Of a stretch of DNA of 64,000 nt, positions 45,455 to 53,985 are shown in pieces. The stretch spans positions 401,384 to 465,383 of the forward strand of contig NZ_RQFY01000012.1 of the NCBI RefSeq assembly GCF_004769555.1. Reading direction: 5' to 3'. Origin of the DNA: Leptospira koniambonensis (GTDB lineage Bacteria; Spirochaetota; Leptospiria; Leptospirales; Leptospiraceae). Position 1 is the first letter of the stretch. Each line of letters starts with the position of its first letter. The notes under the pieces were generated by a model. The model was not told where the DNA came from. It did not search any database and saw nothing but the letters and a program-made list of their open reading frames with translations. Position numbers and translations under genes: made by a program.

Positions 45455-46915
45455 GTGATTTTTCCCACACTTGAATTTTTTCTTTTTTTCTCCTTCGTAT
45501 TTGTAACCCATTGGTACATTTTACCAGCCCTTATTCCGGAGCCAAAACTACGTAAATCACTCATTCATATCTTCCTGCTCATAATGAGTTATATTTTCTA
45601 TATGAGCTGGAACTGGAAATTCGGTGGATTGATCTTATTATCCACCGTAATCGATTTCTTTTTAGCGGATCTGATCTTCGAATCTAAGGATCAAGTTTTC
45701 CGCAAAAGAATGATCGTAATCAGCTTAGTGCTGAACCTTGTATTTATTTTAGGATTTTTTAAATATTACGGGTTCTTAAGCGAAAACCTAAATGTATTCT
45801 TGCATACTTTAGGTTTCCAAAGTTTATTCCCTATACTTAAAATTGTCCTCCCTGTAGGGATTTCCTTTTATACATTCCAAAGTTTGAGTTATACGATAGA
45901 TGTATATAGAGGAGCAATTCCTTCTGAAAAGAACTTCATTAGATTTGCATTATTCGTTTCCTTCTTCCCTCAATTGGTAGCTGGACCTATCGTCACTGCT
46001 AAAAGTTTTTTACCTCAATTACAAACAGAAAAGAAGATAGAAGATATTCCATTTAGAAAGGCCATCCGCTATTTTTTAATGGGATATTTTAAGAAGGTTG
46101 TACTATCGGATAATATTTCTCCGATCGCTGATCTCATCTTTAAAAACCCGGACGCTTATTCTACGGAAGCGCTTTGGTTAGGTGCATTCCTTTTCTGGGT
46201 GCAGGTATATTGTGATTTCAGCGGGTATACTGATATGGCATATTCTGCAGCACTTCTATTGGGTTATGAGCTGCCAGAGAACTTCAGAATGCCTTATATT
46301 TCCCAATCAGTAACTGAGCATTGGAGAAGGTGGCATATCACTCTTTCTACTTGGCTCAGAGATTATGTGTATATTTCCTTAGGTGGAAATCGTGTAGGGC
46401 TATTCCGTCATAGATTCAATGTTTGGTTCACAATGTTTGTGGGAGGAATTTGGCATGGAGCCAATTGGACCTTCCTCATCTGGGGTTCTATCCAAGGCGG
46501 ATTTCTATTAATAGAATCTGTATTAAAAGAATGGAAAGCGAAATGGTTCCCGAACCTAACAATTTCAGATTCTTGGGATAAGGCATTAACTCCTATTAGA
46601 GTTTTATATGCGAGTTCTGTAGCGGTTACCTTTGGAGTTATATTCCGTTCCGCAAATATAGAATCCGCTCTGAAAATGATACACGGAATGTATGTGTACC
46701 AAAGCGGAGAACTCAGACCTTATATGTTAAAGCAAGGTATCCCCGCGATACTCTGTGTGATCATTGGACATTATATTGGTTGGCTTATTTACGAAAAAGG
46801 AAAGGAGTTCAAAATCCCAGCTTGGTTAGAATTTTCTCTTTATCCTTTGGTTGCATTTTGTTTTGCGATCTTAAGTCCAGATGGAGAGATCCCTTTTATA
46901 TACTTCGACTTCTGA
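45455..46915 (+). CDS. MBOAT-family O-acyltransferase (AlgI-like)
   Basis: A polytopic membrane protein of 486 residues, starting at GTG with AGGGAA upstream. Signatures are VLPVGISFYTFQSLSYTIDV, FFPQLVAGPI, QVYCDFSGYTDMA, HWRRWHITLSTWLRDY and GGIWHGANWTFLIWG. The last holds the catalytic His of the MBOAT family. Relatives transfer acetyl groups from the cytosol to extracellular polysaccharides together with an AlgJ/DltD-like partner. No partner gene is adjacent, so the acceptor is unknown. Confidence 0.93.
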   Translation: MIFPTLEFFLFFSFVFVTHWYILPALIPEPKLRKSLIHIFLLIMSYIFYMSWNWKFGGLILLSTVIDFFLADLIFESKDQVFRKRMIVISLVLNLVFILGFFKYYGFLSENLNVFLHTLGFQSLFPILKIVLPVGISFYTFQSLSYTIDVYRGAIPSEKNFIRFALFVSFFPQLVAGPIVTAKSFLPQLQTEKKIEDIPFRKAIRYFLMGYFKKVVLSDNISPIADLIFKNPDAYSTEALWLGAFLFWVQVYCDFSGYTDMAYSAALLLGYELPENFRMPYISQSVTEHWRRWHITLSTWLRDYVYISLGGNRVGLFRHRFNVWFTMFVGGIWHGANWTFLIWGSIQGGFLLIESVLKEWKAKWFPNLTISDSWDKALTPIRVLYASSVAVTFGVIFRSANIESALKMIHGMYVYQSGELRPYMLKQGIPAILCVIIGHYIGWLIYEKGKEFKIPAWLEFSLYPLVAFCFAILSPDGEIPFIYFDF

Positions 46916-46970
46916 AAAAAGTAAAAAGCTGGACACTTGTCGAATTCGTTTCTAATTTGAACCCTTATCG

Positions 46971-47324
46971 ATGAGCGAGCCTGACCAAAAACCTAGGAGT
47001 CCCAGATTTTATCCCAGAGATTTTGACGAGTATATCGTGCAGGTGGATTCTGGGCTCATCACGTTAGAAGGTAAACTAGGTAATATTTCCGAATCAGGTA
47101 TCTGCATTTTGATGAGTGGAGAAGATCTACCCGGCTCCATTCCGATCGAAGGTTCAGTCATAGAAAGAAGAACTGGCAAACGTCTAGAATTTTTAGGCGA
47201 CGTAGTTTGGAAAATCCCAAAGCAAGTAGACTCTAAACGAAAGTTCTTATACGGAATACGTTTTAGGGATCCTTTAGAACTCACAGAATCTCTTATACTC
47301 ATTAATCTTTCCTTAGAAGGTTAA
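46971..47324 (+). CDS. PilZ-domain protein
   Basis: 117 residues forming a single PilZ domain. The N-terminal RFYPRDFDEY supplies the RxxxR c-di-GMP-binding motif and NISESGICILM supplies the (D/N)xSxxG motif. It may therefore bind c-di-GMP. The enzyme or structure it controls is not known; the acyltransferase directly upstream (gap of 55 bases) is a plausible target, by analogy with c-di-GMP-controlled polysaccharide acetylation. That link is inference. Confidence 0.82.
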   Translation: MSEPDQKPRSPRFYPRDFDEYIVQVDSGLITLEGKLGNISESGICILMSGEDLPGSIPIEGSVIERRTGKRLEFLGDVVWKIPKQVDSKRKFLYGIRFRDPLELTESLILINLSLEG

Positions 47325-47419
47325 AATCCAAAAGTCGCACATTTATACGCGCACTTCTACACGTCATATTTTTATTGCAAAGGTCAGGTAAGAGCCTACC
47401 TATGTCGTAAAGGCTTCTA

Positions 47420-48022
47420 ATGATCGAAACCGATAATCCTCATCGCAAACAAACCGTACGAGAAAAAGAAATCCAACTTCTAAAACGGATCAAAGAAGGG
47501 GATGACAAGGCATATATAGAGCTTACTGGCCCTTATAGGGAAAGATTGTACAGAAAAGCTGTCTCCATGGTAAAAGATGGGGATGACGCAGAGGATATCG
47601 TCCAAGACGCCTTGATCTCAGGATATCGATCCATACGCAATTTTAGGGCAGAATCTGGGGTTTATACCTGGTTGTACCGTATCGTGGTTAATAAGTCCAA
47701 GGACCTACTGGCTAAAAGAAAGAGGGCCAGGGAGAATTCCATGGACGATTCTGAGTTCCAGGTCACTGACGATCGTATCAGCTTCGAAAAAAAAGTAGAA
47801 CTTTCTGACGAGAGTAACTATCTAATCAACAAAATCAACGAACTCGAGGACATATACAAAGAAGTCATCGAGCTCCGGTATTTCGAGGAAATGTCCTATT
47901 CACAAATAGCTGAGATTCTCGGAACAAATATCGGAACAGTCAAAAGCCGGCTCTTTAAGGCAAAGGAATTTTTGAAACATCTGATTATGAAAGATGGGAA
48001 GAGCGAAGGCTTTTTTAGGTAG
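47420..48022 (+). CDS. ECF-type RNA polymerase sigma factor
   Basis: 200 residues. Region 2 contains DAEDIVQDALISGYRSI and WLYRIVVNKSKDLL. Region 4 contains VIELRYFEEMSYSQIAEILG and NIGTVKSRLFKAKEFL. It has no C-terminal extension. The gene directly downstream (gap of six bases) encodes a protein with one membrane helix and is probably its anti-sigma factor. The signal that releases it is unknown. Confidence 0.95.
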   Translation: MIETDNPHRKQTVREKEIQLLKRIKEGDDKAYIELTGPYRERLYRKAVSMVKDGDDAEDIVQDALISGYRSIRNFRAESGVYTWLYRIVVNKSKDLLAKRKRARENSMDDSEFQVTDDRISFEKKVELSDESNYLINKINELEDIYKEVIELRYFEEMSYSQIAEILGTNIGTVKSRLFKAKEFLKHLIMKDGKSEGFFR

Positions 48023-48028
48023 TAAGGT

Positions 48029-48595
48029 ATGGAAAAACAAACAAGTAAACAACAGGGAACAAAGTTCGGATTCTCTTCTATTTTTCAGAAAGAAGATCCG
48101 GATCATGTTAAATTGGAAAACTCTCTCGTTCGCGCGGTCTCCGAACTGCGAACGGAACAGATGAAGGATATCAATCTCTCCAAGGACTTCAATCTTAGAT
48201 TAGAAAATCTACTCAAAGATGTCCGTTTCGACGAGGAAACCTCTTGGTCCAAGTTCTCCCGCGGTTTTGTTTGGAACCGTTCCTTCCAATACTCCCTCAG
48301 TGCAGCTCTCGCAATCCTAGTTCTCGCAGTTACAGTAGGTCGTTTTTCTTCTTCTAACGAAACAAGTTTAGCAGAAAGATCCGGAACTCTTACAGTAGGC
48401 GAAGACCGCGAATTCGTGGATCTTCCTTCTTCTGCAAGAGTAGATGTGGATCTGAATTCACGTCATCTACTTGAGATCTCTAAAAATCCCCAAGCTTCTA
48501 AAACCTTAGGTTCTTTGGAGCAATACTTTATTGAAAAAGGCGATTATAGAACTGCTCAAGAAATCCGCCACGTTCTGGAATCAACTTCTAAGTAA
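48029..48595 (+). CDS. Probable membrane anti-sigma factor
   Basis: 188 residues: a charged cytosolic part (about 1-85), one membrane helix (YSLSAALAILVLAVTVG, about 90-107) and an extracytoplasmic part. This topology, and the position immediately behind the ECF sigma gene, suggest an anti-sigma factor. The zinc-binding HxxxCxxC motif of ZAS anti-sigma factors is absent. Assignment rests on context and topology rather than on a recognised domain. Confidence 0.7.
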   Translation: MEKQTSKQQGTKFGFSSIFQKEDPDHVKLENSLVRAVSELRTEQMKDINLSKDFNLRLENLLKDVRFDEETSWSKFSRGFVWNRSFQYSLSAALAILVLAVTVGRFSSSNETSLAERSGTLTVGEDREFVDLPSSARVDVDLNSRHLLEISKNPQASKTLGSLEQYFIEKGDYRTAQEIRHVLESTSK

Positions 48596-48608
48596 TTTAA
48601 TATGTTTA

Positions 48609-48682
48609 GCTGCGGTTTCACTCGAAGCCGCAAAGAACGCAAAGTTTTTCTCTGCGTCTTAGCGTCTCTGCGTGAGAATAAG
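48609..48682. repeat. Dispersed palindromic repeat
   Basis: CGAAGCCGCAAAGAACGC and CTCTGCGTCTTAGCG, followed by TCTCTGCGTGAGAA, occupy the gap between the anti-sigma gene and the convergent TPR-like gene. The same words occur at 12325-12356 and a part at 18900. A short open frame over it is not a gene. Confidence 0.6.
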
Positions 48683-48710
48683 CACTGCGCCTCGATAATC
48701 TCTCAGCGTC

Positions 48711-49646
48711 TCAAACTTTCAGTCTTTTATGATATAAGTTCGGATCTAAAGAATCCAGGATCCGTTTTGCTTCCTGAGCCACTTCTCCATATAGGATAGA
48801 AGTTCTGGAGTCAAGTAGTGCACAGCAGAGTTGGATCATTCTACATTTTACTTTAAATTCTGTTCCACCTTTTCGTAGCCCTAAAGAATCTCTAAGTCTA
48901 AACAATTCGGAACGATAGGCTTCTAATTCCTTATCGCTCATTTTACGGATATCTTTGAATACTCCTCTTTCAAGAAGAAGAACAGGTAATGCTTCTTTTA
49001 GTTCACCTTCTTCTTTAAATTCTTCTCTTAGGATTTGGATAGCGGAGAAGATAGGTTCTGAACGAACAGATTCCAGTCGGATAGCGCTAGGCTCTTTTAG
49101 AAAAGCCTCTCTATATAATAAAAGTCCTTGTGCATGTTGTCCGCTTAAGTAAGTACATTCTGCTCTAAAAAATAATAACTCAGGAGAGAATCTTTCTAAC
49201 CCGGAAGAATCTCTTAGAACTTCAGAAGCAAGATCAGTATCTTCTGCAAGTAAAAGTCTATAAGCAAGTTCTGCGATTAGTCCCGGAGATAGAGATTGTA
49301 TACCTTCTTTTCTAAGAGCGATACGAACTTGGTCAGTGGTTTCTTGTAGAATAGAACTCATCGCTGAATGATAAGAGAGTTCTTTTGGAAATGATTTACT
49401 TTTATAAACCGAATCGAAATCTTTTAGGAATTCTAATAGAAGTCCCGTTCTTTCTCTTCCTTCTTTTGTGAGATGGATCCGGTCAATTCTATGATCCCAG
49501 AAAGAAGAAATATAAAACCCCGAGGCAAACTCGGGGTTTTCAGGATCTTCTTCCAATAGGGAGTCGAATATGTTTCGAGAGAGTTCGAACTCTCCTTCGG
49601 ATAAATGTTTTATCGCTTCTTCGTATTTCCTGTCTTGGTCCATCAA
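48711..49646 (-). CDS. Hypothetical helical-repeat (TPR-like) protein
   Basis: 311 residues, soluble and almost entirely helical. The N-terminal YEEAIKHLSEGEFELSRNIF and ENPEFASGFY segments look like a TPR unit. Later helices (ECTYLSGQHAQGLLLYREAF) repeat the pattern. There is no signal peptide. Its start overlaps the stop of hpf on the same strand in ATGA, so the two are translationally coupled. The role may relate to ribosome hibernation by association only. Confidence 0.75.
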   Translation of the reverse strand: MMDQDRKYEEAIKHLSEGEFELSRNIFDSLLEEDPENPEFASGFYISSFWDHRIDRIHLTKEGRERTGLLLEFLKDFDSVYKSKSFPKELSYHSAMSSILQETTDQVRIALRKEGIQSLSPGLIAELAYRLLLAEDTDLASEVLRDSSGLERFSPELLFFRAECTYLSGQHAQGLLLYREAFLKEPSAIRLESVRSEPIFSAIQILREEFKEEGELKEALPVLLLERGVFKDIRKMSDKELEAYRSELFRLRDSLGLRKGGTEFKVKCRMIQLCCALLDSRTSILYGEVAQEAKRILDSLDPNLYHKRLKV

Positions 49647-49930
49647 TGAGCGGCTTTTTTATCGTGATGTTTGCTTACTTGTTTTACGATCTTATCTTCT
49701 AAGCCGTCTATGCAGGAATAAATATCTTTGTCCTCGTGTTGTGCGTTAAATTTACTTCCGTCCGCGGCTAAATTTAAATTTGCGCTGATGAGTCCATGCA
49801 CCTGTTCGAATGAAATTTCCATCGAAACTAACTTTTGTATATATTTAGATACTCGTTCTAATTTTTTTCCGGCATAATCTTCTGCCGTTCCGGAATGATC
49901 CAAATTTTTCCAATTAAAAACGATTTTCAT
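49643..49930 (-). CDS. hpf: Ribosome hibernation-promoting factor (short type)
   Basis: 95 residues with the HPF/RaiA fold: FNWKNLDHSGTAEDYAGKKL, then KLERVSKYIQKL and a C-terminal helix DIYSCIDGLEDKIVKQVSKH. It lacks the dimerising C-terminal domain of long HPF, so it would act like short HPF/RaiA at the ribosomal decoding centre. The tail is Lys/His-rich. GGAGG lies close upstream on the minus strand. It is coupled to the TPR-like gene through ATGA. Confidence 0.88.
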   Translation of the reverse strand: MKIVFNWKNLDHSGTAEDYAGKKLERVSKYIQKLVSMEISFEQVHGLISANLNLAADGSKFNAQHEDKDIYSCIDGLEDKIVKQVSKHHDKKAAH

Positions 49931-50092
49931 GTAAAGCCTCCGCGGAATTTATTTATTGGCTTCTCAAAGTTTTATCATAGCACGAATGCGGATCAGAAAA
50001 AACTAAAGAAACGTATTTTTGGACGGGAAAGAAAGGGAGTCATCCCAACCCAGGAATTCCTGTAAGATTAGGATGGAAAAAATCAGAGTCAA

Positions 50093-50124
50093 ATCAAAAA
50101 AAGCGCCCGCCCCGAAAGGGGCGG
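50093..50124 (-). terminator. Rho-independent terminator, minus strand
   Basis: CCGCCCC (50107-50113) and GGGGCGG (50118-50124) form a perfect seven-base stem with a GAAA/TTTC loop. On the minus strand it is followed by GGCGCTTTTTTTGATTT. It terminates the TPR-protein gene at 50170-50631. Confidence 0.88.
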
Positions 50125-50169
50125 ACCAGGGAAGTTAGAACTAGAGATGGGATGATTTCCTAGCGTTTC

Positions 50170-50631
50170 TTAGTCCTTGTTTAGAGTCAGGCTTGGCTGT
50201 TTCGCAAAAGCCAGGCCACATGCTTCCTGGTATTTTTTAAGACCTTCTTCCTCTGCGTGAAGAGCGGAATCAAGGTCACCAATCTTTTGGTATACATGAA
50301 TAACTTCTTTAATGTTCTCTAAGGCTTGGCAGGATTTGCCGAGACGGAATTCGGAGATTGACTTCAGGTAAAGAACCAGAGCGTATCCAGAGCTTTCTTT
50401 ATCGCCGATTTTTGTTCTCACTGCTAAGGACTGATCGTAAAAAGCGATTGCACCTTCGTAGTCCCTGGTTTTTTGTTTTAGGCTTCCGAGGGCAGTAAGC
50501 TTATTTGCTAGCTGGGCATCTGTCTCCGGTGTGTAGTTCTTGAGCGAACTTTCGATCACGTTGGTTTCAGGTTCTGCATAAATTGCAGTGGAGATGCTTA
50601 AAATTAAGGCAATTTTAATTAATTTGTTCAT
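50170..50631 (-). CDS. Secreted tetratricopeptide-repeat protein
   Basis: 153 residues with an N-terminal signal ([16 protein letters not shown]). Two to three TPR units follow: [20 protein letters not shown], then [20 protein letters not shown] and a [20 protein letters not shown] unit. It is likely periplasmic and may scaffold protein contacts. A strong terminator lies just downstream. No partner is apparent. Confidence 0.82.
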   Translation of the reverse strand: MNKLIKIALILSISTAIYAEPETNVIESSLKNYTPETDAQLANKLTALGSLKQKTRDYEGAIAFYDQSLAVRTKIGDKESSGYALVLYLKSISEFRLGKSCQALENIKEVIHVYQKIGDLDSALHAEEEGLKKYQEACGLAFAKQPSLTLNKD

Positions 50632-50930
50632 CTTTTTATCTCCCAGCCGAGGCTTTGTCTAATATAGTGCAAACGCCGTGCCAAGTCTCTGGGAAAAACT
50701 AGATTTTTTATTATTAAAACCTGAAAATTTCCCTGAACTTGGCATAGTATAGCCTTTTGGGTTCTGGATGTATATGGGGAAGGGTGTAAGGAGTTCCTTC
50801 CACCCCGTTAGGAAGGTATTAAGGCCGGGGAAATTATCTAAGATGGATCACGCAAAGGCGCCAAGAGTAGAAGGTCTTGTACTTTATAAGCGGACTCTTT
50901 TCTACTTAGCGGCTTCGCGTGCCAAAAATT
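50632..50930. other. Gene-free region with repeat fragment
   Basis: About 300 bases that must contain the promoter of the TPR gene (minus). At 50845-50868 GATCACGCAAAGGCGCCAAG matches the dispersed palindromic repeat family. The open frame across 50768-50950 has no ribosome-binding site and no recognisable product. Confidence 0.5.
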
Positions 50931-51641
50931 CTAACGGATTGTTTCTGTGAGTTCTAAATCCTCATTTTGATCAGTCGTTTTTTTAGCCTGTTCGAATGGA
51001 TATTTGAGATTCGTGAGGCTTGCGATCTCGTGCATACAATCGTGCAGGAAATCCTCATGGTCCATATCAGGCTCAAAATGTCTGAGTTTTCCTGCTCGGA
51101 CTATGAAGCTGGTCCTACGCAAAAACCCTCTGGGCTTATATTCTAATCCCAGGCAAAGAACTGCTAGCGGTTCTTCCGGTTTTCCTACTATAAATCTGAA
51201 TCCACCTGGGCGCCCTTTTCCCATCTTATAAGGGATGGTGGTTTGTTCCGGGAAGATCACGAGCATATTGCCTTCACCCAGAACCTTCTTTGCAAATAGA
51301 AGATCGTTCTTACTTTTTCTAGGTTCTTTTCTATTGAGAGGAATTCCTCCGCATTTTAGAAAATAGTCCATAAAAATAGGGGCAGCGAGAGAATCTTTCA
51401 TGATCGCCCAGATATCCATTCTTCTATGATATAATGCTTTGGAAAGGCCTAGAGGAATATCATCATTCCTTTGGTGTTTGGAGAGTACCAAAACTTTTCC
51501 AGTCTGAGGTACATTTTCTAATCCATAAACTTCTGTTTTATAAAATAAGGATCCGTAGAGTCTTCCGAACCAGCGTAACGCTTTTCTAGCTAATTCAGAA
51601 CTTCCAGGATGGGGCTTTTGTACAGTGCTTTTTGATGACAT
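50931..51641 (-). CDS. 1-acyl-glycerol-3-phosphate acyltransferase (PlsC family)
   Basis: 236 residues of the PlsC/LPLAT superfamily, which acylates lysophospholipids at the membrane. The catalytic block appears as SKHQRNDDIPLGL, an H-x4-D motif. The substrate-binding blocks are GGIPLNRKEPRKSK and IFPEQTTIPY. The acceptor cannot be fixed from sequence. Its start lies near the repeat element at 51707. Confidence 0.88.
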   Translation of the reverse strand: MSSKSTVQKPHPGSSELARKALRWFGRLYGSLFYKTEVYGLENVPQTGKVLVLSKHQRNDDIPLGLSKALYHRRMDIWAIMKDSLAAPIFMDYFLKCGGIPLNRKEPRKSKNDLLFAKKVLGEGNMLVIFPEQTTIPYKMGKGRPGGFRFIVGKPEEPLAVLCLGLEYKPRGFLRRTSFIVRAGKLRHFEPDMDHEDFLHDCMHEIASLTNLKYPFEQAKKTTDQNEDLELTETIR

Positions 51642-51706
51642 CGTTCAATATGAGGTTGGTTTGGGGAGAAGGTTGCAAAATAGCACCGATATTTTTTTAC
51701 ATTTGT

Positions 51707-51788
51707 GTTTCGCGCGGAGTTCGCAGAGGGCACGGAGGGATCTGCCTTATTAAATCCTCAGCGTGCTCCGTGATCTCTGTGCGAAACA
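51707..51788. repeat. Dispersed palindromic repeat, nearly complete
   Basis: GTTTCGCGCGGAGTTCGC and AGAGGGCACGGAGG on the left pair with CTCCGTGATCTCTGTGCG and AAAC on the right, an imperfect hairpin with arms of about 30 bases. This is the clearest complete copy of the element also seen at 4486 and 40270. It lies between the divergent plsC-like gene and rnpB. Confidence 0.75.
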
Positions 51789-51859
51789 ATCCTGAGTTTT
51801 TCATGTTATATTGTCTGAAAACGAATAGCCTTTGCATTGAATTCTTCCAGACTCGTTTT

Positions 51860-52250
<391 letters not shown>

Positions 52251-52261
52251 ACTGGCATTAT

Positions 52262-52855
52262 ATGAATTTTATAAATATGGAATGGTTCACAAGAGAAGCG
52301 ATCCTGGTTTTAATACTTGGATCTGTTTTTGCTTTTTCTCTTACATATACATTCGAATATTTTATTAAACATACAGATAAACTGCAGCTTCAGAAGAATA
52401 CGAAACGTTATTTGAGGCTTCCTATCTTTTATAGGTTTGCGGGTTTCTTTTTAATTTTGCTCGTTCCTATTGTTCTTTTAGGAGATTCTTATTTTACTTT
52501 CCAGAAGAATGGGATCTTCAGTTTTCCAGACCCAAATTTGTGTTTGGTGTCCTTTGTTCTTTTTTTGATCGGGACCTTACTAATACTCTATTGTAAAAAT
52601 TATAAAATTATATTGGAGCAGGACGCTATTCTCTCTAGAGGGATTTTTCGGAAACATAAAAGGATCCTTTGGCGAGATATTCAATCTGTTCAATTTGAAA
52701 AATCTGCTTTTTTTCTTTCTGATAGTAAGGAAGAAATAGAAGTGGTGACTCTTTTATCTGGGTTCGAAGTTTTTATAGAGACACTTGAAAAATACCTTCC
52801 TCAAAAAATCGCAGAAGAAGCTTTAGAAAAATACGAAAACTTTTTGAAAAAGTAA
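52262..52855 (+). CDS. Membrane protein with PH-like C-terminal domain, copy 1
   Basis: About 197 residues from the ATG at 52262; a longer frame would begin inside rnpB and is rejected. Three hydrophobic segments (about 8-28, 55-75 and 95-115) are followed by a small beta-rich domain (IILEQDAILSRGIFRKHKRI, LWRDIQSVQFEKS) and a C-terminal helix (LEKYENFLKK). The protein at 52918 has the same layout and similar blocks (LYWSEINRVEF), so the two are tandem paralogues. The cytosolic part looks like a bacterial PH domain. Function unknown. Confidence 0.7.
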   Translation: MNFINMEWFTREAILVLILGSVFAFSLTYTFEYFIKHTDKLQLQKNTKRYLRLPIFYRFAGFFLILLVPIVLLGDSYFTFQKNGIFSFPDPNLCLVSFVLFLIGTLLILYCKNYKIILEQDAILSRGIFRKHKRILWRDIQSVQFEKSAFFLSDSKEEIEVVTLLSGFEVFIETLEKYLPQKIAEEALEKYENFLKK

Positions 52856-52863
52856 TCCTGAAG

Positions 52864-52887
52864 AAACACCCTTGAAGAGTGTTTTTT
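52864..52887 (+). terminator. Probable Rho-independent terminator
   Basis: AAACACCCTT and AAGAGTGTTT form a stem with a small bulge, followed by TTTTT. It lies between the two tandem membrane-protein genes. Confidence 0.6.
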
Positions 52888-52917
52888 AAATGTTGCCGTA
52901 TAAATCGGACGGTATAG

Positions 52918-53493
52918 ATGGAAGAGATTGGCATTAGGATTGTTTTTTCGATTTTAGCTTCAATATTAGCGATTCCTTTTGTTTATTTAATTCAAAGATT
53001 AATCCAGAAATCGAAGATTCGCAGAAAGGAAGGAGCATTATTTCTCTACGTTCCTAAATTCGTTTTAATAGTTTCGATTCTAATTATTCCTCTTGGATTC
53101 TCTATCTTTTCCATTCCTTTTTTACAGAATGGGAGTACTGTCGGACAATACTTAATTGCTACGGCATTCGGGATTTTCTTTCTACTCTTCTCCGGTTCGG
53201 GCATCTTATTCTACACGAATTCAGGTGTAAGAGTGAATGAAACGGAAATAGAGCATACGACTATGTTTGGGCAAAGGACCAGACTTTACTGGTCTGAAAT
53301 CAATCGTGTCGAATTCAGAAAGGAAAGATTGGAATTGGGATACAAGGATAAGAAGATAAGAATCACTCATGAGTATATCGGGTTTACTCAATTATTAAAA
53401 ATCATCGAAAATAGATATGAGTCTCAGGTTTGGGAGAAAGCTTTCCAAGATTTAGAGGAATATTTGAAGAAGAATCATTTATTGGCAAATTAA
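52918..53493 (+). CDS. Membrane protein with PH-like C-terminal domain, copy 2
   Basis: 191 residues: hydrophobic segments at about 7-27, 47-67 and 80-100, then GVRVNETEIEHTTMFGQRTR, LYWSEINRVEFRKE and a C-terminal helix EKAFQDLEEYLKK. It matches the order of elements in the preceding gene and is its paralogue, diverged in the membrane part. A terminator separates the two, so they may be controlled separately. Function unknown. Confidence 0.75.
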   Translation: MEEIGIRIVFSILASILAIPFVYLIQRLIQKSKIRRKEGALFLYVPKFVLIVSILIIPLGFSIFSIPFLQNGSTVGQYLIATAFGIFFLLFSGSGILFYTNSGVRVNETEIEHTTMFGQRTRLYWSEINRVEFRKERLELGYKDKKIRITHEYIGFTQLLKIIENRYESQVWEKAFQDLEEYLKKNHLLAN

Positions 53494-53562
53494 ATTTAGC
53501 GGGAAAATTTTTCTAAAAATTCTTTCCTTTTCAGAATTTCTCCCTTCGATTTTTCTAACACT

Positions 53563-53985
53563 ATGTCTAAACCGGAAAAATACCCGTACAGCGTTCAACA
53601 GAAAGTGGCCTGGGGAGATATGGATGCCTTTGGTCATGTGAATAATGTGGTCTATGCAAGATATTTCGAAACTGCCAGAGCTTCTTATTTTGATGATATG
53701 GGGCTTTGGGAATCTCCTCAAAAACCTATGGAAGGCGGGCCGGTCCTTACTCATATAGAAATGGATTATAGGAAGCAGGTTCGTTTTCCGGAAACGATTG
53801 ATATTTCCGTAAAATTGGAATCTGTTAAGAACAGATCTTTTTCAATCGTTTGTTCTATGTGGAATCAGGCAGGGGAATGCGTGTTGACTGGAAAAGCGGA
53901 ACTGTTATGGTTTAATTTTTCTACCGGAAAACCGGTGGCGATTCCAGATGTCTACAAGGAACAATTCTTCCAGCAAAACAAATGA
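53563..53985 (+). CDS. Acyl-CoA thioesterase (4-hydroxybenzoyl-CoA thioesterase family)
   Basis: 140 residues with the hotdog fold. The active-site block WGDMDAFGHVNNVVYARYFE carries the catalytic Asp of the YbgC/4-HBT family, followed by MDYRKQVRFPETIDISVKLE and FSIVCSMWNQAGECVLTGKA. It hydrolyses acyl-CoA or acyl-ACP; chain preference is not evident. The SpoIIE gene starts inside its 3' end, overlapping by 38 bases. Confidence 0.9.
   Translation: MSKPEKYPYSVQQKVAWGDMDAFGHVNNVVYARYFETARASYFDDMGLWESPQKPMEGGPVLTHIEMDYRKQVRFPETIDISVKLESVKNRSFSIVCSMWNQAGECVLTGKAELLWFNFSTGKPVAIPDVYKEQFFQQNK

Noticed and set aside
48602..48799. 65-codon plus-strand frame
   Set aside because: It consists of the dispersed palindromic repeat and the antisense of the TPR-like gene.
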